In this document: piece by piece, positions 54,442 through 63,460 of the stretch | Layout: each line of letters begins with the position of its first letter | How positions within the stretch are numbered: position 1 is the first letter of the stretch | Source of the DNA: Domibacillus sp. DTU_2020_1001157_1_SI_ALB_TIR_016 | Lineage (GTDB): Bacteria; Bacillota; Bacilli; Bacillales; Domibacillaceae | DNA: 64,000 nucleotides | Assembly: GCF_032341995.1 (NCBI RefSeq) | Contig: NZ_CP135439.1 | Coordinates: 1,426,001 to 1,490,000, forward strand | Reading direction: 5' to 3' | Made by a program: the position numbers and the translations under genes | The notes under the pieces: generated by a model | Database searches by the model: none | What the model saw: the letters and a program-made list of their open reading frames with translations, nothing else | What the model was told of the DNA's origin: nothing

Positions 54442-57400
54442 ATGGGAACGCAAACAGCTGAACGGACACTGGAAGGGATTCGCATACGCACCGCCGGTTT
54501 GTATGAGCAGTTTTTACATAATGGGGACACGGAGCGTGCTGATAAAGCCGCTTTGTTTTTGCGCAAGCTGCATGAAAAAGAATTGATTGTAGCGTTTTGC
54601 GGGCATTTTTCAGCTGGAAAATCAACGATGATTAATGAACTGACAGGAGAAGCGCTTCTGCCATCCAGCCCGATCCCGACGAGCGCCAATGTCGTGAAAA
54701 TCAAGCCGTCTGAAGAAAATTTTGCGAAAATTCATTATCATCACGGGCGTCCGCTTCTATTCAAAGCGCCTTATGATATGAAACATGTTAAAAAGTTCGC
54801 CAAAGATGGCGATGAAGTGGCTTCAATCGAAATCGGGCATGCCGGCTCCAGCCTGCCGCCGGATGTAACGGTAATGGATACGCCCGGAGTAGATTCTACT
54901 GACGACGCTCACCGCATTTCCACGGAATCTGCGCTTCACTTGGCTGATATGGTTTTTTATGTGATGGATTACAATCACGTTCAATCCGAGCTTAATTTCA
55001 TTTATACGAAAGAACTTTTGTCACATGGCGTAAAGCTGTTTTTAATTATTAACCAAATTGATAAGCACAAGGAAGAAGAATTGTCGTTTGATGCATTCCG
55101 CCAGTCAGTGAAAGACTCGTTTGCGACGTGGAATGTAGAACCGGAAGCGTTTTATTTTACGAGTCTGCGCAACCGTTCCCTTCCGTATAACGACTTTGAG
55201 AAAGTGCAGGCACTCATTCAGGACAGTATCCGAAATCGGGAGCAGCTGGCGGAGCAGTCAGCGGAAACGATGATGAACCGACTGGTGCATGAGCATATGG
55301 AATGGCTGGCCGAGCAGCAAAAACAAACGGCAGAGCCGCTCGAAGCGGTTGTAGCCGAAGCAGGCTCCCAGTCGATTGAGGAAAGAGAAGCAGCCATCCG
55401 CTCAGAAATGGAAAAGCGGGACGCCTCTCTTTGGCTCAAGCAATATGAAGCCAACCGTGACGATGTATTAAAAAATGCGATTTTAATGCCGGCTGCCACA
55501 CGTGAAAAGGCGCGCAGCTATCTTGAATCAACCCGTCCGGACTTTAAAGTCGGCTTGTTGTTTGCGAAAAAGAAAACGGAAGAAGAGCGGGAGCAGCGCC
55601 TTCGTTTATTTGTAGAAGATATCCAAAAACAAACGGAAGCGCAGCTTGAATGGGCCATCCGCCAGGTAAGCGCGGCCTGGGTGAAAGAAAGCCGTCTGGA
55701 CGACCCTGCACTTGCCTTGAAAGCAGAAGAGCTTTCCGTACCGGTAGATGCCTCTTTGGCAGTGGATGCCGTAAAGCCGGGAGCCGGTGTAACGGGAGAT
55801 GCCGTTTTGAATTATGCCGAGGATGTTGCGTCTCTTGTGAAAAAGCGGGCGCGTGCTGTGTCAGAGGCGTGGAAAGAAGAAGCAGCGCCTGTCCTTACAG
55901 AGCAGTTCAACAGTGAATATGGGCAATATGAAAAAGAGCATAAAGTGTGGGCAAAGCGGCTGCAGGCAAAAGAAACGCTTGAGGAGCTCCAAAAGCAGCG
56001 GGAAGAAAGAGAAGCACTGCTTCGCCGCATCGTATCCGAAGAAGATCCGATTCTGCCCCGTATTGTACAGACACTGCAGGAAAAGTGGCAGGCAGAAGAT
56101 GCAGAAGCGGTTTTATATGACGGTGTGGAGCAGTGGCAGACAGAAGAACGAAGCAGTGTAGAGTTCATTAAGGCGTCCGAAGGGCCTCAGCTTCAGGCAG
56201 CAGGCGACAAAGAAGCGGTTGTAAACAGGCTGCGCCAAATGGCAAAGCGCCTTCATCATATACCGGGATTTGCCCGGTTTGTAGATGGTGCTCTGCAAAA
56301 AGCCGCCCGTCTTGAAAACCAGACGTATACCATTGCCCTGTTCGGCGCTTTTTCGGCCGGAAAATCATCGTTTGCGAACGCACTGCTCGGTGAAAAGGTA
56401 CTGCCGGTATCGCCCAACCCGACAACGGCTGCTGTGAACCGTATTCACCCGGTAGACAGTGAGCATCACCACCGGACAGCCGATGTGCACTTAAAGCCGG
56501 AAGAAATGATGCTTCAAGACGTTAATGCCTCTCTTGGCCTGTTTGGCCGGAGTGCTGCGTCTCTTGAAGAAGCGGTTCAAATGGTGCCGGATGTTCTCGC
56601 TGCGAATGAAGGAGAAGGAAAAGAAAAAATTCACTTATCTTTCTTGCGGGCTTTTTCAGCCGGCTTTGACGATTATAAGGGACAGCCGGATGGAACGCTG
56701 CGCGTTGATCTTGATTTGTTCCGCCAGTTCGTAGCCGAAGAGCAAAAAAGCTGTTTTGTAAATTCGATCGATTTATATTATGACTGTGATTTTACACGGC
56801 TTGGCATTACACTAGTAGACACGCCGGGAGCAGACTCAATCAATGCCCGTCATACGGGTGTGGCATTTGAATACATTAAAAATGCCGATGCGATTTTGTT
56901 TGTTACGTATTACAATCATGCTTTTTCAAAAGCAGACCGCGAGTTTTTAATTCAGCTTGGCCGTGTAAAAGATGCGTTCGAGCTTGATAAGATGTTTTTT
57001 GTGATTAACGCGATCGACCTGGCAGCAGACGAAGAAGAACTAAACGATGTAAAAGCGTATGTTCAGGATCAGCTGCTTCAGTATGGAATCCGGTTTCCAA
57101 GGCTGCATGGTGTCTCGAGCATGCTGGCGGTTGAAGAAGCTATGCGCGGCGAGTGGGATCATCCGCAGTCAGGCATGAAGCCATTTAAAGAATCATTCCG
57201 TGCCTTTTTAACGGGCGATCTTGCCCAGATGGCCGTTCAATCTGCTGAAGCGGAAGCCGAGCGGGGTGTCAGCCAGCTTCAAAAGCTGATTGCCGCTGCC
57301 AAAGAAAGTGTCCATCAAGGAGAGCAGAAGCGGGAAGAACTAACAACGAAGCAGGCCCAAATGATCGCAGCGATCGACGCTGAGACAACAGAGGTAGAGG

Positions 57401-58065
57401 AAAAACGGCTGGCGCAGGAGCTCGATGAACTGGTTCATTATGTGAAGCAGCGTGTTTTTTACCGGTTCTCAGATTTATTCAAGGAATCGTTTAATCCAGC
57501 TACGCTGAGCGGCCAGAACGAAACGAAAAGGGCACTCCAGCGGGCACTCGCAGAACTGCTTCAATCAGTCGGCTATGACCTTGCGCAGGAAATGCGTGCT
57601 ACATCCATCCGCGTAGAAAATCATGGCGCGAAATTGATGCAGGATAAGCAAGTGCGGCTAACAAACAAAGCCAGCATGATTGAACCGGAACTGCTGCTCT
57701 CAAACGTTCAAACTGGAAAGCTTATCGTACCCGATTTTAAAACAGCTTTTGAAGATCAGCCGCTTGAGCCGTTTTCCGGTACGCTGTCCCTGTTTAAAAA
57801 TGCAAAAGCCTTTTTTGAGAAAAATGAAAAGCAGACGATGATGCAAAAGCTGCAGGAGCAAATCGAGCAGCTGGCAGACGGCTACTTATCCGAACAAAAA
57901 AGCCGGCTGTTAATGAGTGCAAACCAGTTTATTGATCAGGAAACCGAGGAACTAAAACAAGCGATGCTCCTTGATGTAACGGAGCAGTTTGACGCGTGGC
58001 TTCTCCTATTCGAACAAACTGGCAATATCGAAGAGTGGGAGCAGGTTCTTCGTGACATTTCTTAA
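54442..58065 (+). CDS. dynA: Two-headed bacterial dynamin DynA (YpbR)
   Basis: 1207 residues, two fused dynamin-like proteins. Head 1: P-loop GHFSAGKST (54-62), DTPG (146-149), NQID (~204). Head 2: GAFSAGKSS (~634-642), DTPGAD (~793), NAID (~855). Long coiled-coil regions follow each GTPase head (~270-600 and ~940-1200). In B. subtilis DynA tethers and fuses membranes and protects them from pore-forming stress and phage. The length fits the family (~1190). The end overlaps the next small gene by 14 bp. Confidence 0.95.
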   Translation: MGTQTAERTLEGIRIRTAGLYEQFLHNGDTERADKAALFLRKLHEKELIVAFCGHFSAGKSTMINELTGEALLPSSPIPTSANVVKIKPSEENFAKIHYHHGRPLLFKAPYDMKHVKKFAKDGDEVASIEIGHAGSSLPPDVTVMDTPGVDSTDDAHRISTESALHLADMVFYVMDYNHVQSELNFIYTKELLSHGVKLFLIINQIDKHKEEELSFDAFRQSVKDSFATWNVEPEAFYFTSLRNRSLPYNDFEKVQALIQDSIRNREQLAEQSAETMMNRLVHEHMEWLAEQQKQTAEPLEAVVAEAGSQSIEEREAAIRSEMEKRDASLWLKQYEANRDDVLKNAILMPAATREKARSYLESTRPDFKVGLLFAKKKTEEEREQRLRLFVEDIQKQTEAQLEWAIRQVSAAWVKESRLDDPALALKAEELSVPVDASLAVDAVKPGAGVTGDAVLNYAEDVASLVKKRARAVSEAWKEEAAPVLTEQFNSEYGQYEKEHKVWAKRLQAKETLEELQKQREEREALLRRIVSEEDPILPRIVQTLQEKWQAEDAEAVLYDGVEQWQTEERSSVEFIKASEGPQLQAAGDKEAVVNRLRQMAKRLHHIPGFARFVDGALQKAARLENQTYTIALFGAFSAGKSSFANALLGEKVLPVSPNPTTAAVNRIHPVDSEHHHRTADVHLKPEEMMLQDVNASLGLFGRSAASLEEAVQMVPDVLAANEGEGKEKIHLSFLRAFSAGFDDYKGQPDGTLRVDLDLFRQFVAEEQKSCFVNSIDLYYDCDFTRLGITLVDTPGADSINARHTGVAFEYIKNADAILFVTYYNHAFSKADREFLIQLGRVKDAFELDKMFFVINAIDLAADEEELNDVKAYVQDQLLQYGIRFPRLHGVSSMLAVEEAMRGEWDHPQSGMKPFKESFRAFLTGDLAQMAVQSAEAEAERGVSQLQKLIAAAKESVHQGEQKREELTTKQAQMIAAIDAETTEVEEKRLAQELDELVHYVKQRVFYRFSDLFKESFNPATLSGQNETKRALQRALAELLQSVGYDLAQEMRATSIRVENHGAKLMQDKQVRLTNKASMIEPELLLSNVQTGKLIVPDFKTAFEDQPLEPFSGTLSLFKNAKAFFEKNEKQTMMQKLQEQIEQLADGYLSEQKSRLLMSANQFIDQETEELKQAMLLDVTEQFDAWLLLFEQTGNIEEWEQVLRDIS

Positions 58066-58303
58066 TTCACGGTTTCACGCCTGTGCCACGTGCCGGCATT
58101 TCGAAGCCTCACGACAGCCGGGCGGAATGAAGTATACATGCAGCCGGCTCGGGTTCGAGACGAAGCCGGATTACCGGTTCGACTGCTGGGACCCGAAGGA
58201 GCATGTAAAAAAGCTAATGAAAAAGGAGTGGTTGGATGATCGTCACAACGGAATGGCTGAGAGAGAAGCAGAATCAAAACGAGGATCAAGTGGTAGTGAT
58301 TGA
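58052..58303 (+). CDS. Small four-cysteine (probable zinc-binding) protein
   Basis: 83 residues from GTG 58052, inside the dynA end. Cysteines occur as CATC, then YTCSR and FDCWD in a ~40-residue core (CRHFEASRQPGG, GFETKPDYRFDCWDPKEH), suggesting a zinc-stabilised fold. The hydrophilic C-terminal tail is read through the ribosome site and the first 68 bp of the next gene, an unusually long overlap. The core looks conserved, the tail does not. Function unknown. Confidence 0.65.
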   Translation: MTFLNSRFHACATCRHFEASRQPGGMKYTCSRLGFETKPDYRFDCWDPKEHVKKLMKKEWLDDRHNGMAEREAESKRGSSGSD

Positions 58304-59063
58304 CTGCCGGTTTGATTTAGCCGATCCGGCAAAAGGAGCTGCTTTATATGAAGAAAGCCATATTCCAGGCGCTTATTATGCGCATTTAGATCATCATCTA
58401 TCTGGTGAAAAAGGGCAGGGAGGCGGACGCCATCCGCTGCCGGATATGACGGTTTTTGCTGCGTTTATGGAAAGCTGCGGTGTGTCGGACGACACGTTTG
58501 TAGTCGCTTATGATGATGGCGTATCGATGTTTGCCGGCCGTCTCTGGTGGCTTCTGACGTATGCCGGCCACAAACATGCCTGCATTTTAGACGGCGGCTT
58601 TTCTGCTTGGACAAGCGAAGGACTGCCGGTAACAAAAAAGCAGCCGGCGCGCAAAACAGGTGAGCTCACCCTTCAGCTTCAGCCGGGTATGATCGCCTCT
58701 GCCGAAGAAGTCGCAGAAGGGGGAGCGCTTTTAATTGACTCGAGGGCACCTGAACGCTATTTAGGAGAAACCGAGCCGCTTGACCGGGTGCCAGGCCATA
58801 TTCCAGGTGCGATCAATCGTTTTTTCGCCGAAGCGATGGATAACGGCAAATGGAAGCCTGCCGAAGCGCAGCAGGTACGGTTTACCGGGATAGAGCCGGA
58901 TGAGCCGGTTATTGTGTATTGCGGTTCAGGCGTATCCGCAACACCAAATATTTTAGCCCTGCAGCAGGCGGGCTTCACCAATGTAAAGCTTTATCCGGGC
59001 AGCTACAGCGAATGGTCAAGTGACGAATCGCGCCCGATTGAAACGGAAAGGCATGATCGATAA
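58236..59063 (+). CDS. Sulfurtransferase with tandem rhodanese domains
   Basis: 275 residues with two rhodanese domains. The first (VVVIDCRFDLAD, GRHPLPDM, LDGGFSAW) is structural; the second has LIDSRAPERYLGETEP, VPGHIPGAIN and the active-site loop YCGSGVSAT with C229. This is a thiosulfate or 3-mercaptopyruvate sulfurtransferase. CGSGVSA resembles the mercaptopyruvate type (CGxGxTA) more than rhodanese proper. AAGGAG seven bases upstream fixes the start. Confidence 0.9.
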   Translation: MIVTTEWLREKQNQNEDQVVVIDCRFDLADPAKGAALYEESHIPGAYYAHLDHHLSGEKGQGGGRHPLPDMTVFAAFMESCGVSDDTFVVAYDDGVSMFAGRLWWLLTYAGHKHACILDGGFSAWTSEGLPVTKKQPARKTGELTLQLQPGMIASAEEVAEGGALLIDSRAPERYLGETEPLDRVPGHIPGAINRFFAEAMDNGKWKPAEAQQVRFTGIEPDEPVIVYCGSGVSATPNILALQQAGFTNVKLYPGSYSEWSSDESRPIETERHDR

Positions 59064-59064
59064 G

Positions 59065-59967
59065 ATGACAACCAAGAAATTACTGCTTGTGGACGGAATG
59101 GCTCTTCTATTCCGTTCTTTTTTTCAAACGGCGCCGAGCGGCCGTTTTATGTTTAATGAAAAAGGAATTCCAACAAACGCTGTGCAGGGGCTGATCCGTC
59201 ATTTGTTTGCGGCGGCAGACCGCATTCGCCCGACGCACATTACGGTCTGCTGGGATATGGGGAAAGACACGTTTCGTACCGATATGTTCGACTCGTATAA
59301 AGCACATCGCCCGGCTCCGCCGGCAGAGCTTGCGCCGCAATTCGATTTAGCGCAGCAGGCAACGGCTGCGTTTTCTCTTCACAATGCCGGGGTAAGAAAC
59401 TACGAAGCAGATGACTGCATTGGCACCATTTCCAAATGGACAAAAGGAGAGGAAACCTACATCTTAACCGGGGACCGGGATCTTTTGCAGCTGTTAAATG
59501 GCCATAATTATGTGTGGCTGCTGCAGACGGGCTATGGAAATTGGAAGTCATATGACGCCGCGCTGTTTCGTGAGGAATATGGGATTGACCCGGAGCAGTT
59601 TCATTATGTGAAGGCGCTGATGGGAGATGCAGCCGACGGCTATCCCGGTGTAAAAGGAATTGGAGAAAAAACGGCACTGAAGCTCATTCGCGAGTATGGA
59701 ACGACAGAAGGTGTATTAGCAGGACTTAATGATATGACCCCTGCGCTTCAAAAAAAATTGCGTGAAGGGGAAGATATGCTGCGCATGTCGGAAAAACTGG
59801 CGGAGATCCATTGCGATGTACCGCTTGAGTGGACGTGGGAGCAGGCCGCTTTTACAGGGACAACAGAAGAGGCCGTCCGCTTTATTGAGGAAAATGGAAT
59901 GAAGGGACTGTCCCGCCTCGCCCGCCATACAGGCTATACAGAAGTAGATCCGTTTGGCTTTGATTGA
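59065..59967 (+). CDS. ypcP: 5'-3' exonuclease (YpcP), FEN/PolI-type
   Basis: 300 residues, corresponding to the 5' nuclease domain of DNA polymerase I as a stand-alone protein. LLLVDGMALLFRSFF, CWDMGKDTFR, NYEADDCIGTI, TGDRDLLQLL and ALMGDAADGYPGVKGIGEKT contain the metal-binding acidic residues and the helix-3-turn-helix. It likely acts in Okazaki fragment or R-loop processing. Starts at 59053 or 59065 are possible; 59065 gives the family N terminus. Confidence 0.92.
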   Translation: MTTKKLLLVDGMALLFRSFFQTAPSGRFMFNEKGIPTNAVQGLIRHLFAAADRIRPTHITVCWDMGKDTFRTDMFDSYKAHRPAPPAELAPQFDLAQQATAAFSLHNAGVRNYEADDCIGTISKWTKGEETYILTGDRDLLQLLNGHNYVWLLQTGYGNWKSYDAALFREEYGIDPEQFHYVKALMGDAADGYPGVKGIGEKTALKLIREYGTTEGVLAGLNDMTPALQKKLREGEDMLRMSEKLAEIHCDVPLEWTWEQAAFTGTTEEAVRFIEENGMKGLSRLARHTGYTEVDPFGFD

Positions 59968-60036
59968 GGCAGGACGTGTACATAATCATTTCTTTTTTTG
60001 AAGAAACTGATCAGGAGAAAGTCTTTAAAACACCGT

Positions 60037-60423
60037 TTAAGGGTTTGCCCGAATGGCGTTTTTGGCTTCCTGGTCTGCTTTATTTTGCTTCGATGGAATC
60101 CATTTAACAAAAAATAACGGGAATTCATCCGCCATCGTTAAAATAGTCTGCAATAGCGGTTTATAATCCGGCTTATGGATATACTCTTTTTCAATAGCCG
60201 CTACAACCGTTTGAGAATCGCTCCGGAGTGAGATGGTCTGGGCGCCCCGCTCCTTGCACAGCTCAAGTGCTTTAATAACAGCGGTAAACTCGGCTGCATG
60301 CGTATCCATTTCTCCAAGCGGAATGGAAAATCGTTCTGTTTTGCCATCCCAGCGAATCACGACACCTGCGCCTGCCCGGCCGGGATCGCCGGTTGAGGCT
60401 CCATCTGTGTATACTTCAAACAT
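60037..60423 (-). CDS. ypdQ: RNase HI-like protein YpdQ
   Basis: 128 residues. The DEDD catalytic set is visible: D7 in YTDGAS, E45 in HAAEFTAV, D69 in RSDSQTV and D117 in NKADQEAK, so RNase H activity is chemically possible, although the B. subtilis homologue is regarded as weakly active or inactive. It is divergent from ypeP with 52 bp between starts. The start at 60423 gives the family N terminus; a longer frame extends over ypeP. Confidence 0.88.
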   Translation of the reverse strand: MFEVYTDGASTGDPGRAGAGVVIRWDGKTERFSIPLGEMDTHAAEFTAVIKALELCKERGAQTISLRSDSQTVVAAIEKEYIHKPDYKPLLQTILTMADEFPLFFVKWIPSKQNKADQEAKNAIRANP

Positions 60424-60475
60424 ATTGATTCCCCCCGATCTTTTCTTTTTTATTTTAAAGAATGGAGGCAGCGAA

Positions 60476-61132
60476 ATGCAAATGACAATCCGCTTTATGT
60501 ATGATTTTAAAGGTGTGAAAACGACGTTTACGTCCCAACCGATTGACCGGCACCTTGTGCAGAAAACCGCCGATGACCTGCTGAAAACCGGCCGCGTGAA
60601 AGAAGTAGAGATCATGGATGAGCTTGGCCAGGAATGGACATTGAAGGAATTTAAAAAGCTGAATGAAAAACTGGACGAAGAGCCGGAAAATATTACGGTG
60701 CTGTTTGATGGCGGCTTTGACGTCGAATCGGCTAGTACAGGGGTAGGTACGGCGATTTATTATACAAAAGGAGGCCGCCGCTACCGGCTGCGTGAAAATG
60801 CCCGGCTTGAAGGGCTTGATTCAAACAATGAAGCAGAATATGCGGCTCTTTACTTTGCGATGCAAAAGCTTGAGGAACTAGGGGTAAACAGCCAGCCGGT
60901 GACCATCACGGGTGACTCGCTCACCGTGTTGAACCAGCTTGGCGGAGACTGGCCGTGTTTTGAGGAAAGCCATGCCCGGTTCCTGGCACGGATTGAAGAA
61001 AAAATTGCATCCATGCGACTCAAGCCGCTTTACAAACCAGTGGATAGAAGGCACAATAAAGAAGCTGACCAGCTTGCGAGGCAAGCGCTCGAAGGCACAC
61101 CCATCTCAAGTCATGCCGAGATTGGGAGTTAA
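60476..61132 (+). CDS. ypeP: RNase H-like protein YpeP with N-terminal extension
   Basis: 218 residues. An N-terminal ~70-residue domain (FMYDFKGVKTTFTSQPIDRH) precedes an RNase H fold with D78 (VLFDGGFD), E121 (NEAEYAAL), D147 (ITGDSLTV) and D198 (NKEADQLA). The active-site set is complete. ATG 60476 follows AATGGAGG. The next gene, a zinc finger, follows by 22 bp. It is one of two adjacent divergent RNase H-like genes. Confidence 0.88.
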   Translation: MQMTIRFMYDFKGVKTTFTSQPIDRHLVQKTADDLLKTGRVKEVEIMDELGQEWTLKEFKKLNEKLDEEPENITVLFDGGFDVESASTGVGTAIYYTKGGRRYRLRENARLEGLDSNNEAEYAALYFAMQKLEELGVNSQPVTITGDSLTVLNQLGGDWPCFEESHARFLARIEEKIASMRLKPLYKPVDRRHNKEADQLARQALEGTPISSHAEIGS

Positions 61133-61154
61133 TGGGAAAGGCAGGTGCCACGCG

Positions 61155-61331
61155 TTGAACCGAACAGAACTTTTACTCGAAGTAGAAGAGTTGCTGAATA
61201 CGTACTGCAAAGACTGCCTCGTAAAAAATACACTGCGTAAAGAAAGAGGCAAAACCGCTGCTCATAAATTTTGTATTACCCAATGCACAATCGGAGAAAA
61301 ATTAAAACAGTACGGAGATAAGCTTTCTTAA
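61155..61331 (+). CDS. ypeQ: Small zinc-finger protein YpeQ
   Basis: 58 residues from TTG 61155, with AGGTG seven bases upstream. Cysteines pair as CKDC and, about 20 residues on, CITQC (NTYCKDCLVKNTLRKE; HKFCITQCTIGEKLKQYG), the pattern of the YpeQ zinc-finger family. It follows ypeP as in B. subtilis and ends at a terminator. The role is unknown; nucleic-acid binding is plausible from its RNase H neighbour. Confidence 0.82.
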   Translation: MNRTELLLEVEELLNTYCKDCLVKNTLRKERGKTAAHKFCITQCTIGEKLKQYGDKLS

Positions 61332-61354
61332 GCCGGCCTATGCCCGGCTTTTTC
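61330..61354 (+). terminator. Terminator after ypeQ
   Basis: AAGCCGG pairs with CCGGCTT around CCTATGC and is followed by TTT; the ypeQ stop touches the hairpin. Confidence 0.8.
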
Positions 61355-61417
61355 CTTGTTTGAAAAGAATAGTTATAGTACACTTTTATTGATGACAATG
61401 TCAGGGGGAACGTCCTT

Positions 61418-61837
61418 ATGCCGACACCGAGTATGGAGGATTACATAGAACAGATTTATTTGCTGATTGATACAAAAGGGTATGCACGTGTTTCGGACAT
61501 CGCGGGTGCCCTGTCGGTTCATCCGTCCAGCGTAACGAAAATGGTGCAGAAGCTTGATAAAGATGAATACCTTGTGTACGAGCGGTACCGGGGTCTTATA
61601 TTAACAGCAAAAGGGCAAAAAATCGGCCGGCGTTTAGTGGAACGGCACGATTTGCTTGAACGGTTTCTGTCGGTGATCGGGGTGGATGAAGCACATATTT
61701 ACGAAGATGTGGAAGGTATTGAACACCACTTAAGTTCCGACTCCATCAACCGGATCGCGGACTTGATCGAATACTTTGAAGAAGACCCGGCGCGCATCGA
61801 AGCGCTGAAAAAAGTAAATGACCGAAACAAGGAATGA
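61418..61837 (+). CDS. mntR: Manganese transport regulator MntR
   Basis: 139 residues of the DtxR family, without the SH3 domain, as in Bacillus MntR. The N-terminal winged helix ([22 protein letters not shown]) binds DNA. Metal ligands are D8 and E11 (MEDYIEQ), H77 region (ERHDLLERF) and E99/E102/H103 (VEGIEHHL). Mn2+ binding represses the uptake genes mntH and mntABC. Its own upstream region shows no clear MntR box to my eye. Confidence 0.95.
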   Translation: MPTPSMEDYIEQIYLLIDTKGYARVSDIAGALSVHPSSVTKMVQKLDKDEYLVYERYRGLILTAKGQKIGRRLVERHDLLERFLSVIGVDEAHIYEDVEGIEHHLSSDSINRIADLIEYFEEDPARIEALKKVNDRNKE

Positions 61838-61868
61838 ATCCGTCCCTCATTTAGGGCGGATTTTTTTC
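61837..61868 (+). terminator. Terminator after mntR
   Basis: AATCCGTCC and GGGCGGATT pair (one G-U) around an 8-base loop, followed by T7. Confidence 0.85.
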
Positions 61869-61891
61869 CAAACAAGGAGGAGGAGTCCAGC

Positions 61892-63016
61892 ATGAAGATT
61901 TTAAAAATCGAGCCGACACCGAGCCCGAATACGATGAAAGTGATTTTGGACGAGGAGCTTGCGGCTGGTAAAAGTACGAATTACAAGCCGGAAACGGCAG
62001 AAGGGGCGCCTGAAGTCATTCAAGCAATTTTGAAAATTGAAGGCGTCCGCGGTGTTTACCATGTGGCAGACTTTATCGCGCTTGAGCGAAACGGCCGTTA
62101 CGACTGGCAGGATATTTTGCCGAACGTCCGCGCCGCCTTTGGCGAAAGCAGCACAGAAGAAAGAGAAACAAAACCGCTTGAGCATTTTGGCGAAGTGGAA
62201 ACCTTTATTCAAGTGTATAAAGGCATTCCCCTGCAGCTAAAGCTTGTATCAGCAGACGAAGAAAAACGGCTGGCGCTCCCGGACTACTGCCAGGATGCGT
62301 TCCGGCAGCTGACTGAAAGCGGCGGTGATAATTACATTTTAGAACGTAAGTGGCAGGAGTTCGGTATCCGTTACGGAGAGCTGGATGCGATTGCCCCTGA
62401 ACTGCTGGAAGAAGTGATGGCCGCTTATCCGAAAGAACGGGTGGAGCGCCTTGTCGAAGCAGCGCAGGCAGGAGGCCCGCTTGTGCAGCATAAAGAGCAC
62501 GGCGTAAAGCCGGACAAAGAAGCGTGGCTCAAGGAGGCAGACTGGCGCAAACGATACCAGCAGCTGGAGCAAATGCCAGATCCCGATCTTGCGGATATGC
62601 CACTGTTAGAAGCCGCGCTTCAGGACGAAAAAGCCGCCATCCGGCGTTTGGCAGTCGTGTATGCGGGAATGATTGAAGACAAGCGTATTTTGCCTGTACT
62701 GCGTAAAGCACTCGAAGATCCAGCCGTGACGGTGCGCCGCACAGCGGGTGACTGTATGAGTGATCTTGGTTTTCCGGAAGCAGCAGATGCAATGACTCAG
62801 GCGCTGAAGGATAAAAGTAAAATTGTCCGCTGGCGCGCCGCAATGTTTTTATATGAAGCAGGCGATGAATCAGCGCTTCCGGCCCTGCGCGAGGCAGCGG
62901 AGGATCCGGAATTTGAAGTGAAAATGCAGGTTTTGATGGCCATTGAACGGATCGAAGGCGGAGAAGAAGCAAAAGGCTCAGTGTGGAAGCAAATGACAGA
63001 AGCCCGGAACCAATAA
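61892..63016 (+). CDS. ypgR: YpgR/CvfC-like protein: Nfu-type N-terminal and HEAT-repeat domains
   Basis: 374 residues. The first ~90 match the Nfu/NifU N-terminal domain (KIEPTPSPNTMKVILDE, GVRGVYHVADFIALER). A middle helical domain follows, and ~225-370 are HEAT/PBS-lyase repeats (DEKAAIRRLAVVYAGMIEDK, PAVTVRRTAGDCMSDLGFP, KIVRWRAAMFLYEAGDE). It corresponds to B. subtilis YpgR and S. aureus conserved virulence factor C. A role linked to iron-sulfur or bacillithiol biology is inferred. Ribosome site AAGGAGGAGG; brxA follows 12 bp later. Confidence 0.9.
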   Translation: MKILKIEPTPSPNTMKVILDEELAAGKSTNYKPETAEGAPEVIQAILKIEGVRGVYHVADFIALERNGRYDWQDILPNVRAAFGESSTEERETKPLEHFGEVETFIQVYKGIPLQLKLVSADEEKRLALPDYCQDAFRQLTESGGDNYILERKWQEFGIRYGELDAIAPELLEEVMAAYPKERVERLVEAAQAGGPLVQHKEHGVKPDKEAWLKEADWRKRYQQLEQMPDPDLADMPLLEAALQDEKAAIRRLAVVYAGMIEDKRILPVLRKALEDPAVTVRRTAGDCMSDLGFPEAADAMTQALKDKSKIVRWRAAMFLYEAGDESALPALREAAEDPEFEVKMQVLMAIERIEGGEEAKGSVWKQMTEARNQ

Positions 63017-63028
63017 GGAGGAATAAAG

Positions 63029-63460
63029 ATGAATGCTTACGAAGAATACATGAAACAAATGGTGATCCCGATGCGTGCGGAACTGACAAACGCCGGTTTT
63101 ACAGAACTGACAACAGAAGAAGAAGTAAATAGTTTTATGGAATCCGCGGAAGGCACAACACTTGTCGTGATCAACTCAGTGTGCGGCTGTGCGGCAGGCC
63201 TTGCCCGCCCGGCAGCGGTTCAAGCGTCTATGAATGAGCCTGCACCGGACCGCCTCATGACGGTTTTTGCCGGACAGGACCGGGAAGCAACAGCTGCGAT
63301 GCGCGCCTGGATGCCGGAATTCGAACCATCTTCTCCATCGATGGCGCTTTTAAAAGGAAATAAAGTCGTACATTTTGTGCCGCGTGAGGAAATTGAAGGC
63401 CAGGATCTCGGTGCGATTATCTCGAATTTAACAACGGCTTTTGATCAGCATTGCCAGTGA
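63029..63460 (+). CDS. brxA: Bacilliredoxin BrxA (YphP)
   Basis: 143 residues of the YphP/YqiW family with the active-site CGC motif VCGCAAG (C52 and C54). It has the family length and the C-terminal block SMALLKGNKVVHFVPREEIEG. It removes bacillithiol mixed disulfides from proteins, consistent with the bshA gene at 14.7 kb. It overlaps the next gene by 4 bp (GTGA). Confidence 0.94.
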   Translation: MNAYEEYMKQMVIPMRAELTNAGFTELTTEEEVNSFMESAEGTTLVVINSVCGCAAGLARPAAVQASMNEPAPDRLMTVFAGQDREATAAMRAWMPEFEPSSPSMALLKGNKVVHFVPREEIEGQDLGAIISNLTTAFDQHCQ

